Source: Selaginella moellendorffii
Taxonomy: Eukaryota; Streptophyta; Lycopodiopsida; Selaginellales; Selaginellaceae
Length of the DNA stretch: 64,000 nucleotides
Assembly (NCBI RefSeq): GCF_000143415.4
Contig: NW_003314331.1
Span: forward strand, 498,164 to 562,163
Direction of reading: 5' to 3'
The position numbers and the translations under genes were made by a program. Shown one piece after another: positions 30,601-39,884 of the stretch. Every line of letters starts with the position of its first letter. Position 1 is the first letter of the stretch. A model generated the notes under the pieces. The model was not told the origin of the DNA, did no database searches, and saw nothing but the letters and a program-made list of their open reading frames with translations.

Positions 30601-30865
30601 TACAATTGCAAGTTGTCTACCACAATTTAAATTGTGGTTGGGGTGGTGAGAAGTTAAGATGTTCTAGTAGAGACATCACTCTCTTCAAGTTGATTTCTCT
30701 TTTTTTATTTTTCTATAATTTTGTGATTTTTTAATATTTCTTTTTTAATTAGGACTAACCACTAAAGGACCTTATATACACTCCAATTATGAATCTCTTT
30801 GAGAATAAGTATTAGAGCTAATATTCCTTTAAAGTAGGGAAAGGGAAGATAAGTCTACATAAAGT

Positions 30866-31988
30866 TGTAAGGCACAAATTTTTTCTTTTCAATTTGTTAG
30901 CTTACTTTGTATATTCAACCACTATGGCTTTGACCTTAGTTAAGTTTTCTCACCAAGGTTCCCACCTATTATACTAGCTCTTACTTGGTTTTACTTGGTT
31001 TCAACAATTTATTGCATAAGCAATAGAGCATTAATAATTCATTTACAAATTCCTAAATTCTCTCCCAATCCCCTTTTTTGGGTTAGATTGGACTTAAAGT
31101 TTAGCTACACTTTTTGCAAGTACAAACAGCTAAGCACATTAAACCTCCAAGTTCTTAATATGCTTTGGTACAACAACATTTGATCATAGGACCCTCTAAA
31201 TCCCAAGCCTTGGGTGCAACACTTGTTCCGGGATACCAAGGGGGAAACACTATGGCTTAATGACTTAGTATGGGTACCTTTACTCCCTCACTTCCATCCC
31301 AAAGGAAAGGCCTAAGCCCTTAGGAAGGGCGAGGACTAATGAACTACAACGTACTCACTCAAGTGGAACACCACTCTATATAAGCCAAAAACACTATAGT
31401 TGGTTTCCCTTCCAGGAGTGGGAGTTGCTCTTAAACACTTCCTTGGGTGGCCCCTCCAGCACCATTTGAGTCCATGCTCACTTCTACCTAAGGCCCCTAA
31501 GCCTTAGTCTTAACCTCAAGTAATTTTAAAAGCACTATTTGAGAGTTCCTTCAAAATTGGTTTTTGGACCTTAATATCCTTACTATACTTTTGGAACCAT
31601 ATGCAGACCCCCCTCCAGAAGATACATGCTTTGGGCTTTCACCCCACAACCTGTATTAGTATTCATATTTGGTCTTAGACTCGATCTCAGACTCAACCTC
31701 AAACTCAATCTCGGATTTAATCTCGGACTCAATCTCGAACCCAACCTTGGATTTTATCTCAGACTCAATCTCGGACTAGGGTTTGGACCCGATCTTGGAA
31801 TCTTGGATCTTAGACACAGTCTCGAACTCGGTCTCAGACTCGGTCTCGGAGTTAGTCTTAGACTTGATCTCAAACTCGGTCTTGCACTCGGTCTCGGACT
31901 CGGTCTCATCCGATAAACTCTTTATCATTTTGGTCGTACTTTTGGGGATCCTTTAGCCTACAACATCTCGGGGACTTGGTTCCTTACA
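30866..31988 (-). repeat. LTR of minus-strand Ty3/gypsy element (3' LTR)
   Basis: In minus orientation this runs TGTAAGGAACC ... to a decayed terminus (reads TTACA on the related copies). It aligns with the plus-strand LTRs at 33064-34207 and 46512-47585: the AAGGATCCCCAAAAG block, a CTCGGACTCGGTCT-type 12-bp reiteration (31670-31912), the GGGTGAAAGCCCAAAGC block and CCAAAAGTATAGTA. It is adjoined at 31989 by a polypurine tract on the minus strand (GGTGGTGGAGT). It is more diverged than the plus-strand pair, so older. Confidence 0.8.
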
Positions 31989-32882
31989 ACTCCACCACCT
32001 ATAGAACAAGTTCAATGCCTATATTAAGCATCTTATTTTAATTCTATGACTTGTTAACCATGTCTTCAAAAGTCCCACTTAGCAATGTGCCTAAGTTAGC
32101 CTCCATGGCCAAGAGCCCATGATAACAGAGTATAAATGTCCCCATACCCCTCACTTTACCATGCCCTAATATGGGGTTGGGACTTAAATACAACCTTGCT
32201 TTACTAAAGGGTTAGAACTCGAACCCAACCTCCACAAAATACGTTTATAGATTCAACATCCTTGTGGGGAGTTAGGTGTGGTTCCCTACGCCTGGTTAAC
32301 CTAGTTAACCCATGCTAATTATCTTACCTTCAATGTGTCTTACATATAACATTGGTTAATTTCTCAAATAGATTCTTTAATTGAACTTTGCATAAGTATA
32401 TAAAGTTTTATCTTGCAAAACTTCCTCTACTAGATCTTACATGTTTGCCAGATTCTCCTCCGATTCCCATGTTACTTCACATAGAATTCCTTCACCTCAC
32501 ATCTTTGTCGCTTGCTTTTGCATGCATTGAGGATGGCTTCGACTTTATATTCCTCTTCCCCTTAAATCACCTTAAGTAAAAGTCTTACTTAGTCCTTGTG
32601 AAGCGGATCCTTAAAGTACGGCTTGAATAAGTTCACATAGAACATAGGGTGCATCTTTTCCATCTCCTGAGGAAGTTAGAGGCGGTAAGCCACTTTATCA
32701 ATTCAAACCTCAATCTTACAAGGCCCTGTGAACTTGGTTAAGGAACTCAAGATCAGTTCATTTCTAAGAATACATGCATTTTACCTTTGGGTTAACTTTT
32801 AACTAATCCCACTTGGTAACCTGGTGTTCAGCCACACCTATCCCCAGGTTGGAACTCTACATCTTGGCGCTTCTCAATCTAA
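31989..32882 (-). mobile_element. 3' internal part of minus-strand Ty3/gypsy chromovirus
   Basis: On the minus strand it holds a chromodomain remnant (EAILNACKSK near 32530, then VKEFYVK) and the end of integrase with many stops. It aligns with the plus element around 37890-38008 and 45657-46510 and shows what that element looked like before the 38009-45656 insertion. Its missing 5' portion continues at 47586. Confidence 0.8.
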
Positions 32883-33063
32883 CTTGGAGAGGGGGATTTG
32901 GAGAGAATTTGGAAATCCGTAGATGGATGGCTAACACTCTGTTGTTCGTGCAGTGAGTTGCTAAGACCAAATAGGACTAAGTAGAGCTAGTACAATAGGC
33001 AAGAACTTTGGTAAAGGAACTTAATTAAGGTCAAGGCTATGGTAGTCGGATAGATGAGGTAAG
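32877..33063 (+). repeat. Truncated LTR of the same Ty3/gypsy family
   Basis: A 3'-half LTR sequence, similar to 33975-34165, ending abruptly at the start of the full LTR. It lacks both LTR termini, so it is a leftover of another copy or a recombination product. Confidence 0.7.
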
Positions 33064-34207
33064 TGTAAGGAACTAACTCCCTAAGGTGTCGAAAGCTAAA
33101 GGATCCCCAAAAGCATGACCAAAATGATAAAGAGTTCATCATATGAGACCAAGTCCGAGATTGACTATAAGACTGAGTTCGAGGCTGAGTCTGATATCGA
33201 GTTTGAGACCGAGTCCGAGATCGAGTCTGAGACCAACTCCAAGACCGAGTTCAAGACCGAGTCCGAGACCGAGTCCGAGACTGAGTTCAAGACTGAGTCT
33301 AAGATCCAATATCGAGTCCAAGACCGAGTCTGAGATTGAATCCGAGACAAAGTCTAAGATCGGGTTCAAGATCAAGTCCAAGATCAAGTTTGAGACCGAG
33401 TTTGAATACTAATACATGTCGTGGGGTGAAAGCCTAAAGCGTGTGTCTCCCAGGGGGGAGGGGTGGGCTGCAGGGGGTTCCAAAAGTATAGTAGGGATAG
33501 TGAGGTTTAAGAACTAGTCTTAAAGGAACTCTCTAGTGGTGCTTCTAAACTGACTTAAGGTTGAGACTGGGGCCGAGGGGCCTTGGGTGGGAGTGAACAT
33601 GGACATAGGTGGTGCTGGAGGGAAGAAGTGCTCAAGAGCAACTCCCACTCCCAGAAGGGAAATCGACTGTAATGCTCCCAACTCATGTGGAGTGGTGCCC
33701 CACTTGAGTACTTTGTGGCTCATTGGTCCTCACCCTTCTTAGGGGCTTGGACCTTCCCTTCGGGATGGAAGTGGGGGGGGGGTAGAGGTACCCATACTGG
33801 GCCATTAGGCCACAGTGTTTCCCCCCGATGTCCCGAAGCAAGTGTTGTATCCAAGGCTTAGGATTTAGAGGATCCCATGATCAAGTCTTGTTGTACCAAG
33901 GGATGTTAAGAACCTGGAGGTTTGGTGTGCTTGGCTACTTATGTTTACGGGGAGTGTAGCCAAACCTTAAGTCTAGTCTAATCTGGGGAGGGGGATTGGG
34001 AGAGATTTGGGAATCCGTGGATGGATGGCTAACACTCCGTTGCTCGTGCAGAGAGTAGCTGAAACTAAGTGGGACTAAGTAGGACTAAGTAGGAGCTGGT
34101 ATAATAGGCGGGAACCTTGGTGAGGGAACTTAGCTAAAGCAAAGGCAGTGTTGGTCGGAAAGATGAGGTAAACTAGCAAATTGGAAAGGAAAAATTTGTG
34201 GCTTACA
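33064..34207 (+). repeat. 5' LTR of plus-strand Ty3/gypsy element
   Basis: Begins TGTAAGGAACTAACTCCC, carries degenerate GAGACCGAGTCC-type 12-bp repeats (33145-33410), the GGGTGAAAGCCTAAAGCG block, a G-run (33451-33475) and CCAAAAGTATAGTAGGGA, and ends GGCTTACA. It matches 46512-47585. Confidence 0.88.
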
Positions 34208-34210
34208 ATT

Positions 34211-34222
34211 TGGTATCAGAAC
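34211..34222 (+). other. Primer-binding site, initiator tRNA-Met
   Basis: TGGTATCAGAAC lies 3 bp after the 5' LTR end; plant initiator tRNA-Met gives the PBS TGGTATCAGAGC, so one mismatch. Confidence 0.8.
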
Positions 34223-34266
34223 CTTTTCCTCAGTTTTAGCGAAGGATAGAGGTAGATTGCTGAGAG

Positions 34267-35440
34267 ATGGCAAAGGTAGGGCGTAAAAGAACCAAGGCAA
34301 AGACAAAACTGTCACTAGAGCTAGAGCATTCGGCTGACAGGAGGCTAAGGATGAAGAATCCTTGCATGAAGAGGACTCAAGTGAGAGAACTTCTAAATAA
34401 GAGTCTAGTGGCAAGGTTCGATCATTCAAGGCTCAATTGGATGTTTTAGAAAGACAATTGGCACAGACCAAGGCCCTACTATAGATTCTCATATGCAAGT
34501 TAAAGCATGACGAGAAACGAAAGAGAAAGCAAAAGATTATGGATGCTTGTAGTGAAGAAGGTACAGACCCTTCGGCAGGAATTGAGGTAGAACCAAACAA
34601 AGTCGAACAAATCGAAGTGGAATCAGTCCCTCAAGCAGTTCCCAAGTACAAACCAAAGCCCCCATCGGTCTTCAAGGGAGTGAATGACTATAAGGTGGTG
34701 GAGGATTGGTTTTACGATATGGAGGACTACTTCTAAGTGTTGTGGTTGCCGAGCTCGAAGAAGGTCCCATATGCAAAGCTATACTTGGTAGATAATGCCA
34801 AGTCTTGGTGGAGAATGACAGAGGCCAATGAAAGACTGGTGGCCACTTGGGAAATGATGAAGGCGAGGAACCATGCGACTTAGGTTCCTCCAAATGCTAC
34901 TCTGCATCTAGGGGATGAGCTGAGTAGGATAAAGTAGACTGGAACTATTCAAAAGTATGTGAATGGGTTTATAGCAAAAAGGATACTTGTCATAGATATG
35001 GGTGACATGGATGCATTCCATGCTTTCATATCAGGTTTGCAAACCTAGGCTCAAGGCAAGGTGATGCGTTGGAACCCGACCAATTACAAGGAAGTGATGG
35101 ATGTGACTATCAAGGTGCATTTCAATGATAACTTGCGAAAGGGGAACATGACAGGGTTGGGGTCCACGTTTAGAAAAAGGGCCAAACTAAGGGGGACATA
35201 TGGCAAAGGGAAATTCAAGAAGAATTTCTCTAAGAATGAATCCTTAGGTTTCGAAAAGGTAGATTTGGTGGCCAGCGAGCAAGTACGTAGAGCAATCAAG
35301 CAAAAAGAGACAAGCTTACGGATAAAAAGGTCAAATCTATTAGTAGTGTGGGAAACAACATATGCTTCAACTGTGGTGAAGTGGAACACTTTTCGAGGGA
35401 ATGTTTATATCCAAAGAAGGCAAAAGCTAATATAGCTACT
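34267..35440 (+). pseudogene. Degenerate gag with CCHC zinc knuckle
   Basis: Open pieces with stops between them. The reading around 34640-34735 (PKYKPKPPSVFKGVNDY, VVEDWFYDMEDYF) is typical of chromovirus gag. A perfect CX2CX4HX4C knuckle (CFNCGEVEHFSREC) lies at 35363-35404. Several stop codons and frame changes make it non-functional. Confidence 0.85.
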
Positions 35441-36163
35441 AAGTCAAGTGAAATCCAAATTGAGGTACATGATCCAGTCCTTAACTCAAAGTTACTCATT
35501 ACATGAGTAACTTTAGTAGAGAGTTGTTCGCAACATCTACTAGCCCTTCGAGGGAAACTTAAAGGTAGCTTTGTTAAGATCTTTATTGACATGGGTGCTT
35601 CAGATAATTTTGTGGCTGCAAACATAGTCCAGCAAGACGGACTAATAGTGCAACGGTTGGGCAAACCAAGGACTATAGATTTTGTTCAAGGTAGCTAAAG
35701 CACCGATGAAGTACTTCGACAAGCAAGAATCGAAGTAGGGACATGAAAAGTAGACATGAATTTCACTGTGTTGGGATTTGACGTAATCTTTGGGATGGAT
35801 TGGTTCAATCAATTCGTGATAGCCCTACATGGACAAGGTAGGAACCTTGTGGTATTAGCAAATGCCTGAGGAGAACGATCTAGGGTGGAAGCCCATGATC
35901 TAAAGGTAGGGCAATGTAAGGCCAAAGACTCCTACTTGAACTTGGTGTCCATGAGAGGACAACTCACTAAAGGAACCAAAATAGCATTTCTGTGCTTACT
36001 CTCGATGAGAAGTGACAAAAAGACGAGATTAAAAGAAGTGCCTTTGGTGATTTAGCGGGTTATAGACCAATTCCAAGATACCATGCTAAAGGAGCTACCG
36101 ACAGGGTTACCCCCCGAATGACCAATAAAACATAAGATCAAGCTGGTCAAGGGTGCTAAGACG

Positions 36164-37275
36164 GTGGTTCATGTTCCCTATCAGTTGAACGAAAAGGAGC
36201 TTAAGGAGCTTAAATGCCAATTTGAGGAGTTGGTGGAAAAAGGGTATGTGAGGTTGAGCAAGTCATTATATGGTGCACCAATGTTATTTGTGAAAAAGAA
36301 AGATGGATTTATACGCATGTGTATAGACTACCAGTTGCTCAACAAGTATACAAAGAAGAACAAATACCCTTTACCAAGGATTGAGGACTTGTTGAATTGG
36401 TTGGGAAAGGTGAAATACTTCTCGATGATCAACCTAAAGTCAGGATACTATCAGATTAGGGTAGCAAAGAAGATGTCGAGAAGACAACCTGTCGGACAAG
36501 GTATGGAAGCTATGAGTTTCTAGTGATGCCCTTTTGGCTATGCAATGCACCAGCAACGTTCTCAGTGTTGATGAACTATATTTTTGTACCCTATCTGGAT
36601 CATTTCGTAGTCATCTACATTGACGACATCTTGATCTATAGCAAGACCCTAGAAAAGCATGTAGAACACTTGACGAAGGTGTTTGAAAAACTAAGGAAAT
36701 ACCAACTGTATGCTAAAGAGAGCAAATGTAACTTTGCTCAACAAGAGGTGAAGTTTCTCTTGCATGTGGTGGCAAGGATGGGCTAAAGGTGGACTCTGAG
36801 AAGGTCCAAGCGATCCAAGAATGGGAATGATCATTGAATGTACACGAGTTAAAGGCATTCTTAGGGTTATATAACTACTATTGAAAGTTTATCAAACACT
36901 ATTCGAGAGTAATCCTGCCTTTAACAAACCAAACGGGAAAAAGGAAGATGGTATGGACAATGAAATGCAAGGTGTCATTTGTCCACCTCAAAAGGAAGTT
37001 GAAAAAAGCTCCCGTGTTGGCATTACTAGACTTTGGTAAAAACTTTGAGATAGAAACAGATGCTTCAGACTTTGCATTGGGGTGCAGTGTTGAAGCAAGA
37101 TAACCATTCAGTAGCGTTCTTCTCTAAGAAGTTGGACAAAGCTCAGCAAAAGTGGCTTGCCTATGAGAAGGAATTGTTTGTGGTGGTCAAGGCGCTCAAG
37201 GAGTGGCGACACTACTTTGGGAAACACTTTAAAGTTTACACAAAAAATGTGGCAACGAAACACTTCTTGTCATAG
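36164..37275 (+). pseudogene. Reverse transcriptase and RNase H of the Ty3/gypsy element
   Basis: RT blocks: [32 protein letters not shown], a frame break near 36520, then [17 protein letters not shown] and the catalytic YIDD at 36616-36627. RNase H: ETDASDF and FFSKKLDKAQQKWLAYEKEL with a stop after KHFLS. Disrupted by stops at 36523, 36784 and 37275. Confidence 0.9.
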
Positions 37276-37329
37276 CCCGACCAGAAAGAGAAATAGGGTC
37301 AGTGGGCTAATACTTTGGCCAAGTTTGAT

Positions 37330-37930
37330 TGTGAGATTCTGTACAAGCCTGGAAAGAGCAACATCTTGGTGAAGCTGTTCTTTGAACAAGTGGTTTGAGT
37401 GTGGGGAAGGCTAGAGGAGATCATCTCAGATCGAGATAAGATCTTCACCAGTAGATTCTGGAGAACTCTCTTAGAACAGTATCACACCAAGTTGAAATTC
37501 AGCACAGCCTATCACCCACAGATAGGTATTGGGTATTAAATCAAGTGGATGGCACTAACACTTCTTGACAGATGGACAAATGGAAAGGATGAATAGGCAG
37601 TTGGAGGATTATTTGCAATGCTATGTCTTCGGAGACTAAACTGATTGGGTAAGTCATTTGGGACTTGCGGAAATATGCCATAACAACTCACCACACTTGA
37701 ATATCGGGGTGAGTTTATGAGAAATCATCAATGGGCGAGTTATTGAAGGTCCTGTGGAATTCGGCGTGGCCGAATATCATGGAGAGTTACCTGTAGTGAA
37801 GGCATTTACGGCAGAAAGACTCAACATTTGGAATCTAGTGAAGGATTCCTTAGAATGAGCTTAACAAAGGTAAACCAAGTATGCAAACCAGAAGCGCTAG
37901 GATGTAGAGTTCCAATCTAGGGAGAAGGTG
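37330..37930 (+). pseudogene. Integrase remnant with internal deletion
   Basis: The RNase H tail (YKPGKSNIL) runs straight into LFFEQVV, so the HHCC finger and the first catalytic Asp are missing. The minus-strand relative at 47980-48195 keeps this section. Downstream pieces include [16 protein letters not shown] and FSTAYHPQ. The frame is broken. Confidence 0.8.
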
Positions 37931-38008
37931 TGGCTGAACACCAAGAATCTAAGGCTACCAAGTGGAATTAGCCAGAAGCTAACCCAAAGGTAAAATGCAT
38001 GTATTTAT

Positions 38009-39869
38009 TGTGAGACACAAAATCCCTAGGCCCCAAAGTAGAGCCGGAAAGGGCGCCACGTGGTAGTGGCCGAAGCGAGAGCCAAACGAGCGTAACACGT
38101 TTGGACCAAAAGCTCCGACTTGAAAAGTCAAGAGCGGGAGTGGAACTCCCAACGAAGTGCTCGAGGAACGAGCACAAAGCGAGCAAAAAGCGAGGCTCCA
38201 AAAAGGGACCCAAAAGGACCAACACATGACACGTGGAAGTGTCCGAGATGGACTCGAGTTGGAGTCCGAAGTGGAGTCCGAGATGGACCCGAGATGGAGT
38301 CCAAGATGGAGTCCGAGATGGACCCGAGATGGAGTCCGAGATGGAGTCCGAGATGGAGTCCGAGATGGACCCGAGATGGAGTCCGAGATGGACCCGAGAT
38401 GGAGTCCGAGATGGACCCGAGATGGAGTCCGAGATGGACCCGAGATGGAGTCCGAGATGGAGTCCGAGATGGACCCGAGATGGAGTCCGAGATGGAGTCC
38501 GAGATGGAGTCCGAGATGGACCCGAGATGGAGTCTGAGATGGACCCGAGATGGAGTCCGAGATGGAGTCCGAGATGGACCCGAGATGGAGTCCGAGATGG
38601 AGTCCGAGATGGACCCGAGATGGAGTCCGAGATGGACCCGAGATGGAGTCCGAGATGGAGTCCGAGATGGACCCGAGATGGAGTCCGAGATGGAGTCCGA
38701 GATGGAGTCCGAGATGGAGTCCGAGATGGAGTCCAAGATGGAACCGGGACTGAGATCAAGGCCGAGACCGAATCCGAAGTCGGATCCGAAATCGGATCCG
38801 AGATCGAGCCAGAGACTAAGTCCAAATACTAATACGGGTCAAGGGGTGAAAGCCCAAAGCGTGCGTCTCCCAGGGGGGGGGGGGCTGCGGGGGGTTCCAA
38901 AAGTATAGTAGGGAGAGTGTGGGGGTTGGAGCCCAGTGGAGCCAGTTGGGCCAGGAAGGGCCAGTTTGGCCTAGGAAGGGCCAGTTTGGTCCGAGAAGGC
39001 CAGACCCAGTGTTGGGTGATGAACTGACCACTGGGAAGTCCAAGGCTAGAGTGAATACGGACCGACAAGCGGGGTAGCTTGGTGAAGTGTTCAAGAGCCG
39101 GCTCTAGTTCCCCCGGGAGATCGACTGGCCGATGCTCCCAGTCCAAGTGTGGGTGGCACTACCTACTTGGATACCAGGCATGGCTCAACGGAACCTCGCT
39201 CTAAGCCCATGGCTAGAGCACCCAAGGGCAGAAGGCGAGGAGAGTACCCAGGTGGCTCGCGTAAGGCCACGGTGTTCCGAAATGTTGTCCCAAAGGCCCA
39301 GACTGTGGAAAGGAAGAGGAGCAGTCCTCTGGGGTAGTGACCAAGGACACAGTCGTGTGGTGAGGAAGTCCCAGAGGACCGTGGGACTTAGTGGTCGGGC
39401 CTGTGGGTCTCGATCCAGTGGCAGTGTTGGCAAACACGGCCAGGGGCAGAAAGGGACTTAGTGGGGACTGACAGAGGGATATTGGGGAAGGCTATTCCCC
39501 TTGTCGGTGGGCATCCTAAGGATGCTAAGGAGTGGATCTGAGATGACCACTCACGGATGGTTTGCCTAGTCTTGGAGAGCCAAGACGGTGATGCAAGTGG
39601 TATTGGACTACCAGTGTGGCAAAGGTGATTGGGCATGGCCTTAGCGTAACGGGCTGCGATGTCGGTGGTACCTTTGAGTGTCGGTCATGGGATCGGACAC
39701 GTGGAGCACTTGGACCAAGTGCAAATGTTGAGTGGCATGGATGCCATTCTCGGGGCTAGCAAGTCCCAAGTCCTGGATTGGACTTATGGAGGTTGTGAAT
39801 GAGACTCCCCCAAGTGGTCGGAGGTGTGGTTAAGTGACTAAAGTAGAAAGGAAAATTTAGTCGCTTACA
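38009..39869 (+). repeat. 5' LTR of the non-autonomous element
   Basis: 1861 bp. Contains a minisatellite (38232-38752), the GGGTGAAAGCCCAAAGCGTGC block (from 38842), a 12-G run, CCAAAAGTATAGTAGGGA, and ends CGCTTACA. Confidence 0.95.
38232..38752 (+). repeat. Minisatellite in 5' LTR (11/12-bp units)
   Basis: About 500 bp of GAGATGGAGTCC (12 bp) and GAGATGGACCC (11 bp) units in an irregular order. No stop occurs in either strand across most frames, giving artificial open frames of 200-285 codons. The 3' LTR copy is about 140 bp shorter, which accounts for the LTR length difference. Confidence 0.95.
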
Positions 39870-39872
39870 ACT

Positions 39873-39884
39873 TGGTATCGGAGC
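39873..39884 (+). other. Primer-binding site, initiator tRNA-Met (one mismatch)
   Basis: TGGTATCGGAGC, three bases after the LTR end; the standard site is TGGTATCAGAGC. Confidence 0.8.

Noticed and set aside
31626-31916. Leucine-rich 96-codon ORF (repeated LGLNLGL-type reading)
   Set aside because: It is the degenerate 12-bp LTR reiteration of the minus-strand Ty3/gypsy element read in one frame.
33115-33412. Glu/Ser/Thr-rich ORFs
   Set aside because: Same 12-bp LTR reiteration in the plus-strand element.
38232-38752. Regularly spaced short repeats that could be mistaken for a CRISPR array
   Set aside because: There are no unique spacers; units are contiguous 11/12-mers in a eukaryotic LTR.
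37968-38908. Long ORFs on both strands (285 codons minus, 262 and 199 codons plus) of Met/Glu/Ser or Ser/Arg/Thr/Pro repeats; the same at 43835-44696
   Set aside because: They arise from the 11/12-bp minisatellite in the LTRs, which lacks stops in several frames. The same sequence reads open in overlapping frames on both strands, and the ORFs run through unrelated LTR parts.
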